Shown here: one piece after another, positions 36,860 through 46,637 of the stretch
Numbering within the stretch: the stretch's first letter is position 1
Layout: the number at the start of each line of letters is the position of its first letter
From: Aeromicrobium marinum DSM 15272
GTDB lineage: Bacteria > Actinomycetota > Actinomycetes > Propionibacteriales > Nocardioidaceae
Direction of reading: 5' to 3'
Length of the DNA stretch: 64,000 nucleotides
Assembly (NCBI RefSeq): GCF_000160775.2
Contig: NZ_CM001024.1
Location: 918,113 to 982,112 of the forward strand
Translations under genes and position numbers: made by a program
The notes under the pieces: model-generated
What the model was told of the DNA's origin: nothing
The model's database searches: none
What the model saw: only the letters and a program-made list of their open reading frames with translations

Positions 36860-38026
36860 TCATCGCAACGCCTCGTCGACGGCCGCGAGGTAGGCGTCGG
36901 AGCGGGAGTCGCCGCAGGGCCGGATGCGGGCGACGGCGTGTCCCGGCACGGGCTCGAAGATCATCCGGTTCATCACGTAGGCCACCGTGCGGCGGCGTTC
37001 GAGGTCGTTGACGACCACCGATCCGCCGAGACCGCCCCAGTAGCAGCGGCGCCCGGCCGGGACCGACGGCATGATGCGGTCGTCCGGCAGCGCCCACCCG
37101 AGCCCGAAGGTCAACGGGACGTCGAGGACGCGGTCCCAGCCGTCACTGACCGGGCGCAGGATGCGGTCGATCGTGGCGGGCGAGAGCAGGCGCACGCCGT
37201 CGAGCTCGCCTCCGTGGGACACGATCGACTGGATCCGCGCCACCGACCGGGCGTTCCCGTGCCCGTTGGCCGCGGGGATCGCGCCCCGCCTCCACCGCTC
37301 GGTATTGGCCTCGTGCGCGGGGACGAAGGGCCCCGTGAAGGTGCGGACGAACGGGTGCGTGGCGTCGAGCCCGGTCATGTCGACGTCGATCATCTGCGGG
37401 GGCGTGACCGGCGAGACCCGGTGGTCGTCGTCCGGCCCGAGACCCAGGTGGAAGTCGGCGCCCAGGGGGCCGGCGATCTCCTCGGCGACGAACCTGCCGA
37501 CAGTCCGTCCCGACACCCGTCGGACGACCTCTCCGACGAGGTGGCCCTGGTTGAGCAGGTGGTAGCCCGTGGCCGTCCCGGGCGTCCACCACGGCGCCTG
37601 GGCCGCGAGTGCGGCCGTCGACCGCTCCCAGTCGTACAGGTCGTCGACCTGGACGGGCTGGTCCCACCCGGAGACGCCCGACGCGTGCGACAGCAGCATG
37701 GCGACGGTCACGTGCTCCTTGCCGGCGGCGGCGAACTCGGGCCAGTAGTCGGCGACCGGCGCGTCGACGTCGAGCTCGCCCCGGTCGTGCAGCACGAGCG
37801 CAGCGAGGTTCACCATGACCTTGCTGATCGACCAGACCGGCGTCAGGGTGTCGTGCGTCCACGGGACGGTGCGTTCCTCGTCGAACCAGCCGGCCCAAGT
37901 GTCGAGCAGCACCTCGCCGTCCTGGATGACACAGAGGGACGCACCGCGCTCACGGCCGTCGGCGACGCCGTCGGCCAGCAGCTCGGCGACGCCGGCGAGA
38001 CGGGGGTCGACGACGGGTTGGCTCAC
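36860..38026 (-). CDS. Beta-lactamase class C-type serine hydrolase
   Basis: The 388-residue protein has the SxxK nucleophile motif SISK at 66-69, the Tyr region GYHLLNQGHLVGEVV and a GGLGGS third motif. There is no signal peptide, so it is probably a cytosolic esterase or amidase of the EstB type rather than a beta-lactamase. The start is a GTG, 6 nt after TACGGT. The family is diverse and the substrate is unknown. Confidence 0.88.
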   Translation of the reverse strand: MSQPVVDPRLAGVAELLADGVADGRERGASLCVIQDGEVLLDTWAGWFDEERTVPWTHDTLTPVWSISKVMVNLAALVLHDRGELDVDAPVADYWPEFAAAGKEHVTVAMLLSHASGVSGWDQPVQVDDLYDWERSTAALAAQAPWWTPGTATGYHLLNQGHLVGEVVRRVSGRTVGRFVAEEIAGPLGADFHLGLGPDDDHRVSPVTPPQMIDVDMTGLDATHPFVRTFTGPFVPAHEANTERWRRGAIPAANGHGNARSVARIQSIVSHGGELDGVRLLSPATIDRILRPVSDGWDRVLDVPLTFGLGWALPDDRIMPSVPAGRRCYWGGLGGSVVVNDLERRRTVAYVMNRMIFEPVPGHAVARIRPCGDSRSDAYLAAVDEALR

Positions 38027-38060
38027 GGGACCACCGTAGCCGCGGACTCCACCCGGCCGC

Positions 38061-39407
38061 CTAGACCAGGGCCTCGACCAGGGGGTCGCCGACCAGATCG
38101 ATCTGCCAGGGTCGGGCGCCGCCGTCGCGGAGCACCGACGACACGGTCGCGGTGCTGACCTCGGCCGGTGGCTCCCACGCGAGCGCTCGGACCAGGTGCG
38201 GGCTGATGAGGTTCTCCGTGGGCAGGTCGTGCTCCTCGGCCAGTCCGGTGACGGCGTCACGGCACCGCGCGAGTCGCGCGGCGGCCTCGGGGAACTTGTC
38301 GACCCAGGCTCTCGGGGGCGGGGGACCGTCCGTGCGCTGGCCGACGGTCGGCAGGTCGGCCTCCGGCAGGGCCAAGGCGTTCTCGACCGCGTCGTGCCAC
38401 TGGCTCAGGTACCGGCGCGGACCCTGCCCGCGCAGGCCGCGCAGACCCTTGAGCGTGGCCATGTCCTGAGGTGCCGCCGTCGCGATCTCGACCAGGGCGG
38501 CATCGGGGAGGATGCGGCCAGGGGTGGTGTCGCGGTGCTCGGCGATCTCGTCGCGGGTCAGCCAGAGGGCCCGTACCAGGGCGAGGGTGCGGCGACCCCG
38601 CACCCGGTGCATGCCGGAGGTGCGGCGCCACCGCTCGGTCTTCTCCGGCGGTCCCGTGAACGACAGCAGGGCCTCGAAGTCCTGGGCGGCCCACTCCCGC
38701 TTTCCCGCCTCGCGCAGCTCGGCATCGAGCAGGTCGCGCAGCTCGACGAGCACCTCGACGTCGAGAGCGGCGTAGACGAGCCACGGTTCCGGCAGCGGAC
38801 GGGTCGACCAGTCGGCGGCTGAGTGCTCCTTGGCCAGACTGCGGCCGAGGAAATGCTCGACCAGGGTCGCCAGGCCGACGCGTGGCAGGTTGAGCAGACG
38901 CCCGGCGTGCTCGGTGTCGAACAGCGCCCGCGGCCTCAGCCCGATCTCGGCCAGGCACGGCAGGTCCTGGGTGGCGGCGTGCAGGATCCACTCGGCGTCG
39001 CCGATGGCGTCGTCGAGGTCCTCCAGACCACCGAAGCCGATCGGGTCGACCAGGTGGGTGCCCGACCCTTCGCGCCGCAGCTGCACCAGGTAGGCCCGCT
39101 GGGAGTAGCGGTAGCCCGAGGCCCGCTCCGCGTCGAGGGCGACCGGTCCGGACCCGCGTGCGACGGCCGCGCACGTCTCGGCCAGGGCTGCCGCGGTGTC
39201 GACCACCGGTGGCAGCGGGTCGCGGAGCGTCAGAGGAGGCGACGGGGGAGCCGGCGGTTCCACCGGGCGGTCGGGCACGGGGTTCTGGTCGGGCACAGGC
39301 TTTTGGTCCGGTGCAGGGTTCTGGTCCGACTCGCTGTCGACCGACGAGGGTGGGGCCTGCCGCGGCGCCGACTGCGGCGAGATGAACTCAGGATTGTGCT
39401 GGTTCAT
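38061..39407 (-). CDS. rnd: Ribonuclease D-like 3'-5' exonuclease
   Basis: The 448-residue protein has a DEDDy exonuclease fold (ALDAERASGYRYSQRAYLVQ in two parts, HAATQDLPCLAEIG, and exo III YAALDVEVLVELRDLL), followed by two HRDC-like domains. Residues about 25-50 contain a tandem hexapeptide PDQxPV, an unusual disordered extension. The ATG overlaps the DUF3000 stop (ATGA), giving a DUF3000-rnd operon. Confidence 0.93.
   Translation of the reverse strand: MNQHNPEFISPQSAPRQAPPSSVDSESDQNPAPDQKPVPDQNPVPDRPVEPPAPPSPPLTLRDPLPPVVDTAAALAETCAAVARGSGPVALDAERASGYRYSQRAYLVQLRREGSGTHLVDPIGFGGLEDLDDAIGDAEWILHAATQDLPCLAEIGLRPRALFDTEHAGRLLNLPRVGLATLVEHFLGRSLAKEHSAADWSTRPLPEPWLVYAALDVEVLVELRDLLDAELREAGKREWAAQDFEALLSFTGPPEKTERWRRTSGMHRVRGRRTLALVRALWLTRDEIAEHRDTTPGRILPDAALVEIATAAPQDMATLKGLRGLRGQGPRRYLSQWHDAVENALALPEADLPTVGQRTDGPPPPRAWVDKFPEAAARLARCRDAVTGLAEEHDLPTENLISPHLVRALAWEPPAEVSTATVSSVLRDGGARPWQIDLVGDPLVEALV
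39271..39324. repeat. Three tandem 18-nt repeats inside rnd
   Basis: Units starting at 39271, 39289 and 39307 each end in TTCTGG or TTTTGG and encode PDQNPV/PDQKPV-type hexapeptides on the minus strand. Copy number could vary between strains. Confidence 0.75.
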
Positions 39408-39985
39408 CGGCCGCCCCAGGTGCGGCGGGGGAGCGGTACGACGTCCGGGGACAGCGGTGGCAGACCGGCGAGCATGCACAGCAGGTCGGTCCACGCCCCG
39501 ACGTGGTCGGCGACCCCCGTGGTGGGTGTCCACGACGCCCTGACCTCGATCTGGGCGTCGGTGCCGTTGTCGACCATGTCGCCGAAGGCCTCGGTGTGCA
39601 CCACGGTGACACTGCCGCTGGCCGCGGTGAGCTCAGCGCCCCGTGACGCGAGGGCGTCGGACAACCAGCTCCAGCCGACGCCCGGGAGGACGGGATCGGC
39701 GGCCATGTCGAACTCGATGTCCGCCCGGGCGAAGGTGACGCACCGGAAGGTGCCTCCCCAGGTGTCGTTGCCGGCCGGGTCGTGCAGGAGGATGAACCGT
39801 CCGGTCGCCAGCTCGTCGTCGCCGACCAGCACGTCACCGGTGACGGCGTGGGCGTGCGGGGCGATGCGCCGGGGCGCCGGCATCTGGTCGACGGTGACCT
39901 CGGGCCGGAGCGCCGCCAGTCCGATCTGTTCCACGGCGGCGGTGAACTGCGCCGGGACAGGATCGACTTCGTTGCGGACTCCCAC
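39404..39985 (-). CDS. DUF3000 family protein
   Basis: The 193-residue protein is the actinobacterial DUF3000 family, usually found between hemE and rnd as here. The GTG at 39985 (VGVRNEVDPVP) is chosen because TACCAT lies 6 nt before it; the longer frame would start beyond the promoter. Function is unknown. Confidence 0.88.
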   Translation of the reverse strand: MGVRNEVDPVPAQFTAAVEQIGLAALRPEVTVDQMPAPRRIAPHAHAVTGDVLVGDDELATGRFILLHDPAGNDTWGGTFRCVTFARADIEFDMAADPVLPGVGWSWLSDALASRGAELTAASGSVTVVHTEAFGDMVDNGTDAQIEVRASWTPTTGVADHVGAWTDLLCMLAGLPPLSPDVVPLPRRTWGGR

Positions 39986-40068
39986 ACAGTGATGGTAGGT
40001 GGGCCCGGTGGCAACGGCCCGGTCCGACACTCCGGTCGCGGTACCGGAGCACCTGAAAGACTGGGCCC

Positions 40069-41106
40069 GTGACCACGACCCTGATCGACAGCCCGTTCCT
40101 CCGCGCCGCCCGCGGTGAGCAGCCCGACCACACCCCGGTGTGGTTCATGCGTCAGGCCGGACGGTCCCTCCCGGAGTACCTCGCGCTGCGCGAGGGAGTG
40201 CCGATGTTGGAGTCGTGCTTCCGCACCGACATGGTCGTGGAGATCACCCTGCAGCCGGTCCGTCGCTACGGCGTCGACGCTGCCATCTTCTTCTCCGACA
40301 TCGTCGTTCCGCTGAAGGCGATCGGTGTCGACCTGGACATCGTGCCGGGCACGGGGCCGGTCGTGGCCGAGCCGGTCAGGCGTCCCGAGCAGCTCGCCCA
40401 GCTGCGGGACGTCGAACCCGATGACGTCACGGCCGTCACCGACGCCGTGACGGCTCTGGTGGGAGAGCTGGGATCCACCCCGCTCATCGGTTTCGCCGGT
40501 GCGCCGTTCACCCTGGCGTCCTACCTGATCGAGGGAGGTCCGTCGCGCGACCACCGGCTCACCAAGCAGATGATGTACGCAGAGCCGCAGCTGTGGCACG
40601 CGCTGCTCGGACGCATCGCCGCGATCGCCGGCCAGTTCCTGCGGCTGCAGGTCGAGGCCGGCGCGTCGGCGGTCCAGCTGTTCGACTCGTGGGCCGGTGC
40701 GCTGTCCCTGGCTGACTACGAGCGGTACGTCCGGCCGCACTCCGCGGCCGTGCTGGAATCCGTCGCCGATCTCGGCGTGCCGCGGATCCACTTCGGTGTC
40801 GGCACGGGCGAGCTGCTCGGCTCGATGGGTGAGGCCGGTGCCGACGTCGTCGGGGTCGACTGGCGGGTCCCGCTCGACGAGGCCGTCCGCCGTGTCGGTC
40901 CCGGGCGATCAGTGCAGGGCAACCTCGATCCGACCGTGGTGTTCGCGCCCACCGAGGTGGTGCACGCCGAGGCGGCGCGGGTCATCGAGGCGGGCCGTGC
41001 GGCGCAGGGGCACATCTTCAACCTCGGCCACGGAGTCCTGCCGGCCACCGATCCCGACGCCCTGGCACGTCTCGTGGACTTCGTCCACGCCTACCCCTCG
41101 GCCTGA
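40069..41106 (+). CDS. hemE: Uroporphyrinogen decarboxylase
   Basis: The 345-residue enzyme converts uroporphyrinogen III to coproporphyrinogen III. Signatures [15 protein letters not shown] and [17 protein letters not shown] are present. The start is a GTG. It heads the haem operon hemE-hemG-hemQ; the gap to hemG is 2 bp. Confidence 0.97.
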   Translation: MTTTLIDSPFLRAARGEQPDHTPVWFMRQAGRSLPEYLALREGVPMLESCFRTDMVVEITLQPVRRYGVDAAIFFSDIVVPLKAIGVDLDIVPGTGPVVAEPVRRPEQLAQLRDVEPDDVTAVTDAVTALVGELGSTPLIGFAGAPFTLASYLIEGGPSRDHRLTKQMMYAEPQLWHALLGRIAAIAGQFLRLQVEAGASAVQLFDSWAGALSLADYERYVRPHSAAVLESVADLGVPRIHFGVGTGELLGSMGEAGADVVGVDWRVPLDEAVRRVGPGRSVQGNLDPTVVFAPTEVVHAEAARVIEAGRAAQGHIFNLGHGVLPATDPDALARLVDFVHAYPSA

Positions 41107-41108
41107 CC

Positions 41109-42449
41109 GTGCACGTCGCCGTCGTCGGAGCGGGCATGGCCGGGCTGACGGCGGCCCTTCGTCTGGGGTCCGCCGGTCACGACGTCGTCGTGCTCGAGGG
41201 ATCGCCGCGGATCGGTGGCAAGCTGCTGCTCGGTGAGGTCGGTGGAGTCACCCTTGACCTGGGGGCGGAGTCGGTGCTCGCGCGCCGGCCCGAGGCCACC
41301 GGCCTGATCCGCGAGGTCGGTCTGGGCGACGACCTGGTCCATCCCCGGACGGCCTCGGCATCGGTGTGGACCCGTGGCCGGCTGCGGCCGATGCCGCCCA
41401 CCGTCATGGGGGTTCCGTCCGATCTGGACGCACTCACGGCGTCGGGGATCGTGACCGGACCGGTCGGGGGTGCACCGGCAGCCCTGCCCGCCGATGACGT
41501 CTCGGTCGGGGCCTTCGTGGCCGAGCGCGCCGGCCGCGAGGTGGTCGACCGCCTCGTCGAGCCCCTCCTCGGCGGCGTCTACGCCGGACACGCGGACCGG
41601 CTCTCGCTGTTCGCCGCTGCGCCGCAGATCGCCGCTCTGGCACCCGACCTCCTGGCCTCGGCGGCCGCCGCGCGCTCCGGCCCGGCCGACACCTCGCCGG
41701 TCTTCGCCGGGGTCCGGGGCGGAGTCGGCCGGTTGCCGGCGGCGGTCGCGGCGGCGTCCGGCGCGACGATCCGCACGGGGGTGACCGTCCGCTCCGTCGC
41801 GCCCGAGGGCGACGGCTGGCGACTGCTCCTCGGTCCGGTGTCGTCGATCGAGACCCTCGACGTGGATGCGGTGGTGCTGGCCGTGCCGGCCCCCGCAGCG
41901 TCGCGGCTCCTGACGACCGTCGCGCCCGAGGCAGCCTTCGCCCTGGCCGCCGTCGAGTACGCATCGGTCGCCCTGGTCACGATGGTGTGGGAGGAGTCGT
42001 TCGAGCTTCCGGGCTCCGGCTTCCTCGTGCCGCCCGTCGACGGCACCCGCATCAAGGCGGCGACGTTCTCGTCGTCGAAGTGGGACTGGACCGCGGCGTC
42101 CGGTCGCACCGTCGTCCGGACGTCGCTGGGGCGGGCCGGCGAGAGCACGACCCTGCTGGCGGACGACCGCACGCTCGCCGACGGAGCGCTGTCGGACCTG
42201 AGGTCGGCGCTGGCGGAGGCCTGCCCCGACCTCCCGGATCCGGCGGACCGGCACGTGCAACGGTGGGGTGGCGGCCTCCCGCAGTACGACGTCGGGCACG
42301 GGGCCCGGATCGACGCCGTCGACCGGGCCGTCGCCGGCGTCCGGGGGCTCGAGGTGTGTGGAGCCGCCTACCGAGGGGTCGGCATCCCCGCCGTGATCGA
42401 CTCGGCCGAGGCCGCCGTCGCGCGTCTGCTGGCCGACCCGGGAGAATGA
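41109..42449 (+). CDS. hemG: Coproporphyrinogen/protoporphyrinogen oxidase (HemY type)
   Basis: The 446-residue flavoprotein has an N-terminal FAD motif GAGMAG at residues 7-12, the [12 protein letters not shown] segment and a C-terminal [20 protein letters not shown]. In actinobacteria this enzyme (also CgoX) oxidises coproporphyrinogen III. The start is a GTG 2 bp after hemE. Confidence 0.95.
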   Translation: MHVAVVGAGMAGLTAALRLGSAGHDVVVLEGSPRIGGKLLLGEVGGVTLDLGAESVLARRPEATGLIREVGLGDDLVHPRTASASVWTRGRLRPMPPTVMGVPSDLDALTASGIVTGPVGGAPAALPADDVSVGAFVAERAGREVVDRLVEPLLGGVYAGHADRLSLFAAAPQIAALAPDLLASAAAARSGPADTSPVFAGVRGGVGRLPAAVAAASGATIRTGVTVRSVAPEGDGWRLLLGPVSSIETLDVDAVVLAVPAPAASRLLTTVAPEAAFALAAVEYASVALVTMVWEESFELPGSGFLVPPVDGTRIKAATFSSSKWDWTAASGRTVVRTSLGRAGESTTLLADDRTLADGALSDLRSALAEACPDLPDPADRHVQRWGGGLPQYDVGHGARIDAVDRAVAGVRGLEVCGAAYRGVGIPAVIDSAEAAVARLLADPGE

Positions 42450-42453
42450 GGGC

Positions 42454-43164
42454 ATGACTGAGCGCGTGCCGAACCAGGGCAAGATCGCCAAGGAGATCAA
42501 CGAGACCATCCGCTACACGATGTGGTCGGTGTTCCGTCTCGACACCCCGCTGGGTGACGCCGACCGTGCGGCGGAGGCCGCCGAGGTCGAGTCCCTCGTG
42601 GCCGACCTCGCGAGCGACGACGTGGTGGTGCGCGGCTTCTACGACGTGTCGGGCCTGCGCGCCGACGCCGATCTCATGGTCTGGTGGCACGCACCGACGG
42701 CCGACGCGCTGCAGGCGGCGTACAACGCCTTCCGCCGGACCGCTCTCGGTGCGCGGATGGCGCCGGTGTGGTCGCAGATGGCCCTGCACCGGCCGGCCGA
42801 GTTCAACCGTTCCCACGTGCCGGCCTTCATGGCCGACGAGACGGTGCGCGACTGGGTCTGCGTGTACCCGTTCGTGCGGTCCTACGAGTGGTACCTGCTG
42901 CCCGAGGACGAGCGGCGCGACATGCTGAAGGAGCACGGCATGCAGGCGCGGCCGTATCCCGACGTGCGTGCCAACACCGTCGCGTCGTTCGCGCTGGGCG
43001 ACTACGAGTGGATGCTGGCCTTCGAGGCCGACGAGCTGCACCGCATCGTGGACCTCATGCGCGACCTGCGCGCCAGCCGGGCGCGCCGGCACGTCCGCGA
43101 GGAGATCCCGTTCTACACGGGGCGCCGGTGGACGGTCGCCGAGCTCACCGCGCTCTGGCCCTGA
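42454..43164 (+). CDS. hemQ: Coproheme decarboxylase (chlorite dismutase-like HemQ)
   Basis: The 236-residue protein of the chlorite-dismutase fold catalyses the last step of the coproporphyrin-dependent haem pathway. The catalytic Tyr region [12 protein letters not shown] and the proximal-His segment [20 protein letters not shown] are visible. It lies 4 bp after hemG. Confidence 0.96.
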   Translation: MTERVPNQGKIAKEINETIRYTMWSVFRLDTPLGDADRAAEAAEVESLVADLASDDVVVRGFYDVSGLRADADLMVWWHAPTADALQAAYNAFRRTALGARMAPVWSQMALHRPAEFNRSHVPAFMADETVRDWVCVYPFVRSYEWYLLPEDERRDMLKEHGMQARPYPDVRANTVASFALGDYEWMLAFEADELHRIVDLMRDLRASRARRHVREEIPFYTGRRWTVAELTALWP

Positions 43165-43189
43165 GCCGGACGGTGGACCGGCGGCTCAG
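43161..43189. terminator. Hairpin between convergent hemQ and msrB
   Basis: The 8-bp arms CTGAGCCG and CGGCTCAG include the stop codons of both genes, so one hairpin can terminate both directions. Confidence 0.6.
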
Positions 43190-43593
43190 CCCTCGTCGGG
43201 TCGCAGCTGCAGGGCGATGCCGTTGATGCAGTACCGCTGATCGGTGGGGGTGTCGAAGCCCTCGCCCTCGAAGACGTGCCCCAGGTGGGACCCGCAGGTC
43301 GCGCAGCGCACCTCGGTGCGGGTGCGGAACATCGACTTGTCCTCGACGTACTCGACGCTGTCGCCGGCGAGCGGACTGTAGAACGCGGGCCACCCGCAGT
43401 GGGCGTCGAACTTGGTCTCGCTGCGGAACAGCTCGGCCCCGCAGGCGCGGCAGGCGTACACACCCACCGTCGGGTCGGTCTCGTAGGAGCTGCTGAACGG
43501 CCGCTCGGTGCCGGCCTTGCGCAGGACGTGGAACTCCGCGGAGCTCAGCTCCTCGCGCCACTCGTCATCGGTCTTGGAGACGTCGTATGCCAT
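43186..43593 (-). CDS. msrB: Peptide-methionine (R)-S-oxide reductase
   Basis: The 135-residue enzyme repairs oxidised methionine. It has two zinc CxxC pairs (CRACG, CATCG), HCGWPAFYSP, GHVFEGEG and the catalytic Cys in RYCINGIAL. TAGGCT lies 6 nt before the ATG. Confidence 0.97.
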   Translation of the reverse strand: MAYDVSKTDDEWREELSSAEFHVLRKAGTERPFSSSYETDPTVGVYACRACGAELFRSETKFDAHCGWPAFYSPLAGDSVEYVEDKSMFRTRTEVRCATCGSHLGHVFEGEGFDTPTDQRYCINGIALQLRPDEG

Positions 43594-43631
43594 GCGTCCA
43601 GCCTACGGGGGACCGCTGAACCCGGCTCGCC

Positions 43632-44126
43632 TCAGAGCGCCTGACCCGAGAAGGGGACCTGCTCGAGCAGGTGCAGGGTCGGTACGTCGAGGTGGCGCTT
43701 GGCCCGCGACGTCCAGTCGAGGTGGAAGAACTCCTGCACCAAGTGCGGCTCGGTCATGATGATCGCCTCGGCGGCGCCGGTGCGCGCGACCAGCTCGGTG
43801 AGCGCGTGCACCGGCTCGTCGTGGGTCAGCGTCGTCTCGACCTGCTGGCGACGGTCGAGCAACAGGCGGGCGCTGGAGGACAGACCCTCCTCGGCCTCGG
43901 CCCGTGCCTCGTCGCCGGCCTCCTGGATGACCTCGGCCGACGTGGGCGGCACGACCTGGCCGGCCCCAAGGCTGCCCAGCGACATCGCCATCAGGTGGGG
44001 CGTGCTGGGCACGGGCATCAGCACCTGGTAGGTCACCGGCTCGTCGAGACCTTCGTGCAGGGCCACGACCTGGTCGGCGTCGAGGGCGGACAGCGGGCGT
44101 TCGATCAGCAGCGCGACGGTGTACAT
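43632..44126 (-). CDS. Hypothetical protein, possibly Usp-like
   Basis: The 164-residue protein starts at the ATG at 44126, which has a GAAGGGG ribosome binding site; a TAGGGT promoter box lies about 25 nt further upstream. The C-terminal half (AAEAIIMTEPHLVQEFFHLD...LDVPTLHLLEQ) resembles the end of universal-stress-type alpha/beta folds, but no ATP motif is visible. The assignment is tentative. Confidence 0.65.
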   Translation of the reverse strand: MYTVALLIERPLSALDADQVVALHEGLDEPVTYQVLMPVPSTPHLMAMSLGSLGAGQVVPPTSAEVIQEAGDEARAEAEEGLSSSARLLLDRRQQVETTLTHDEPVHALTELVARTGAAEAIIMTEPHLVQEFFHLDWTSRAKRHLDVPTLHLLEQVPFSGQAL

Positions 44127-44155
44127 GGTCGTCCCCTTCGGTCGTTGTCCCGACC

Positions 44156-44857
44156 CTACTCCGCGTCGGACCCGTCGCGGCGCCGCAGCCACCGGGTCAG
44201 CAGGACGCCGTCGTCCACCTCGGCGTGGGCCAGGGTGAGCGGACGGTCGACCGCAGCGTCACCGTGGGTGATCCGCGGCCCGTCGCCCGCGGTGAGGGTC
44301 GGCGCCACGGTGAGGCACAGCTCGTCCACCAGATCGAGCTCGGTGAGCGACGCGAAGAGGCTGGGCCCGCCCTCGCCCAGCACCCGGTTCCATCCGCGCC
44401 GCCCGAACTCCTCGAGCACGGCCGTCCAGTCGATCTCGTCGTCGCCGTGCCCGATCACCTCCACCGGGCCGAGGTCCAGGTCCGCGGCGGCCCGTGCGGT
44501 GGTCACCACCACGACTCCGTCCCGGCGGAGTGCGTCGGGGAGGTCCGGACGGCGCGTCACCAGCGCGAGCACGGGGACCGGTCGCTGGCCGGCGGCGGTG
44601 CGGCGCTGCTGTTGGTCCGCATCCAGCCGCACCGGACCGTAGTCCTCGTCCCGTGCGGTACCGGCGCCGACGAGGACCACGTCGCAGACCGACCGCAGGT
44701 GCAGGTACACGGCGCGGTCCGGCTCACCGCCGAGGTCGCCCGACCGGTGGTCCGCCCCGGTGGCCGACCCGTCGACCGAGGCGACGAAGTTCATCCGCAC
44801 CCACGGGCGGTCGGTGTCGGGGTAGGCGTACAGGCGGTCTCGGAGGTCGCGATCCAT
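44156..44857 (-). CDS. RibD C-terminal-type pyrimidine reductase/dihydrofolate reductase-like protein
   Basis: The 233-residue protein has the reductase fold: RPWVRMNFVASVDGSATG, VLVGAGTARDEDYGP, and LGEGGPSLFASL near the C-terminus. There is no deaminase domain, so it is a RibD-C-like NADPH reductase and its place in riboflavin synthesis is unproven. Its ATG is only 27 bp from the divergent ppk2 start. Confidence 0.88.
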   Translation of the reverse strand: MDRDLRDRLYAYPDTDRPWVRMNFVASVDGSATGADHRSGDLGGEPDRAVYLHLRSVCDVVLVGAGTARDEDYGPVRLDADQQQRRTAAGQRPVPVLALVTRRPDLPDALRRDGVVVVTTARAAADLDLGPVEVIGHGDDEIDWTAVLEEFGRRGWNRVLGEGGPSLFASLTELDLVDELCLTVAPTLTAGDGPRITHGDAAVDRPLTLAHAEVDDGVLLTRWLRRRDGSDAE

Positions 44858-44884
44858 GTCCGGAAGCCTGACATAGTGATCGCC

Positions 44885-45727
44885 ATGGCCTCCTCCGTGA
44901 CCGATCTGCTGCGGACGACCGGTCCGGTGGACCTTGCCGCGATCGACGCACGGTCCACCCCCGGCTTCGACGACGACAAGGACGCCGCGCTCGCCGCCAC
45001 GGCCCAGCTGGAGCCCGAGCTGGCCGATCTGCAGGAGCGGCTCTTCGCCGGAGGGCGCGCGGGGACCACGGAGCGCCGGGTCCTCCTGCTGCTGCAGGGT
45101 ATGGACACCGCGGGCAAGGGCGGGACCCTGCGCAAGGTCGCCGGACTCATGGACCCGCAGGGCCTGACGGTCACGGCGTTCAAGAAGCCCACCGACGAAG
45201 AGCTGCAGCACGACTTCCTGTGGCGGATCGGACCTCGGCTCCCGCAGCCGGGGATGGTCGGCGTGTTCGACCGGTCCCACTACGAGGACGTCCTGATCGG
45301 TCGGGTCCGGCAGTTGGCCGACGACGTGGAGATCGAGCGCAGGTACGGCGCCATCAACGAGTTCGAGCAGCAGTTCGTCGATTCCGGCGGGGTGATCGTC
45401 AAGTGCTTCCTTCACGTCGACGCCGAGACGCAGGCCGAGCGCCTGGCCGAGCGGCTCGAGGACCCCACCAAGCACTGGAAGTACAACCCGGGCGACCTCG
45501 ACGAGCGTGCCCTGTGGGCGGAGTACCAACAGGCCTACGAGATCGCGCTGGAGCGCTGTTCCACCGACGCCGCGCCGTGGCACGTGGTGCCGGCCGGACG
45601 CAAGTGGTACCGCAACTGGGCGGTGGGGGTGATGCTGCTCGATGCGCTGCGTGGACTCGACCTGCAGTGGCCGCCGGCAGACTTCGACGTGGCCGCCGAG
45701 CAGGCTCGCCTCGCCGCTTCCCGCTGA
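44885..45727 (+). CDS. ppk2: Polyphosphate kinase 2 family protein
   Basis: The 280-residue protein has Walker A GMDTAGKGG at about residues 73-81, Walker B-like DRSHYEDVLIGRV, and the lid region KHWKYNPGDLDERALW. PPK2 enzymes phosphorylate nucleotides from polyphosphate. Which subclass (NDP or NMP kinase) cannot be told with confidence. A CATAGT box 7 nt before the ATG may be the promoter. Confidence 0.92.
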   Translation: MASSVTDLLRTTGPVDLAAIDARSTPGFDDDKDAALAATAQLEPELADLQERLFAGGRAGTTERRVLLLLQGMDTAGKGGTLRKVAGLMDPQGLTVTAFKKPTDEELQHDFLWRIGPRLPQPGMVGVFDRSHYEDVLIGRVRQLADDVEIERRYGAINEFEQQFVDSGGVIVKCFLHVDAETQAERLAERLEDPTKHWKYNPGDLDERALWAEYQQAYEIALERCSTDAAPWHVVPAGRKWYRNWAVGVMLLDALRGLDLQWPPADFDVAAEQARLAASR

Positions 45728-45735
45728 GCCGCACC

Positions 45736-45779
45736 CACCCACCCTCGCGCTGGGCGACCCCACCCACCCTCGCGCTGGG
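45736..45779. repeat. Two direct copies of a 19-nt repeat, 25-nt period
   Basis: CACCCACCCTCGCGCTGGG occurs at 45736-45754 and 45761-45779, directly after ppk2. The second copy overlaps the left arm of the adjacent long palindrome. Confidence 0.85.
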
Positions 45780-45835
45780 AGTGACGTTTCGGCCCCGGAT
45801 CGGCGCAATTCAGGGCCGAAACGTCACGCCCAGCG
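45773..45835. repeat. Long inverted repeat between ppk2 and the CbiX gene
   Basis: Perfect arms GTGACGTTTCGGCCC (45781-45795) and GGGCCGAAACGTCAC (45813-45827) are extended outwards, after one mismatch, by CGCTGGG/CCCAGCG. The 17-nt loop is AT-richer. It may act as a bidirectional terminator or be a dispersed palindromic element. Confidence 0.85.
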
Positions 45836-45872
45836 GGAAGGCGGGGAGGCTGGGAGGTGAGGAGGGGACGGG

Positions 45873-46637
45873 TCAGGCGGGGGCGAAGAGGTCGTCGAGG
45901 GACACCAGGCCGACCGCACCGACGGCGTAGCGGGCCAGGAAGAGCGATGCGATCTCCTCGTCGACACCGAGCGGCTCGGCGACGGCCACGGCGCCGGCCT
46001 CCAGGGCCAGCTCGGTGACGCGGTCGGGCAGCCGCCCGGGAGCGAGGAACAGCATCCCGACGGCGATGTGACGACGTCCGTCGGCCCGGTGGGCGCGCAC
46101 GGCCTCACCAGCAGCCGGTGGGGCGCTGGACGCGAACGCCGCGATGACGGGCAGCTTGTGGTGGGCTCCCCACACCCGGGCGGCACGGGCGATGCTCGCG
46201 TTCGCCGCGGCGTCGGTGGATCCGGCGCCGGCGAGCACCAGGGCGTCGAGCTCGCGCACCCGGTGCTGCTTGAGGGCCTCGCGCAACCGGCGGTCCAGCA
46301 CACGGAAGATCGCAGCCTCGATGCCGAGGACGGGGGTGATCTCGATCCGCAGGCCGTCGTGCCGGTCCTGGGCCGACGCGACGGCGGCAGGCACGTCGAC
46401 CTTGGCGTGGTACGCCTCGGTGAGCAGCAGGGGGACCACGACGATCTCCCCGTGGCCCTCGGCGACGAGCCGGTCGACCACCTCGTCGAGCGACGGCTCG
46501 CTCAGGTCGAGGAACGCCGGTGCCACGCGGAGGTCGGGACGCATGCACGCGACCATCTCCGTGAGGTGGGTGATGGTGGCGGCCGAGCGGGGGTCGCGGC
46601 TGCCGTGCGCCAGTGCGATGAGAGCAGGGGCGGTCAT
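45873..46637 (-). CDS. CbiX/sirohydrochlorin ferrochelatase-like protein
   Basis: The 254-residue protein begins MTAPALIALAHGSRDP, with the metal-binding His11, and has two chelatase-like halves (second half from about 125, VLAGAGSTDAAANA). In this operon it probably inserts iron into sirohydrochlorin to make sirohaem for the sulfite reductase encoded upstream. A GGAGGA ribosome binding site precedes the ATG, which overlaps the preceding miniprotein stop (ATGA). Confidence 0.9.
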   Translation of the reverse strand: MTAPALIALAHGSRDPRSAATITHLTEMVACMRPDLRVAPAFLDLSEPSLDEVVDRLVAEGHGEIVVVPLLLTEAYHAKVDVPAAVASAQDRHDGLRIEITPVLGIEAAIFRVLDRRLREALKQHRVRELDALVLAGAGSTDAAANASIARAARVWGAHHKLPVIAAFASSAPPAAGEAVRAHRADGRRHIAVGMLFLAPGRLPDRVTELALEAGAVAVAEPLGVDEEIASLFLARYAVGAVGLVSLDDLFAPA

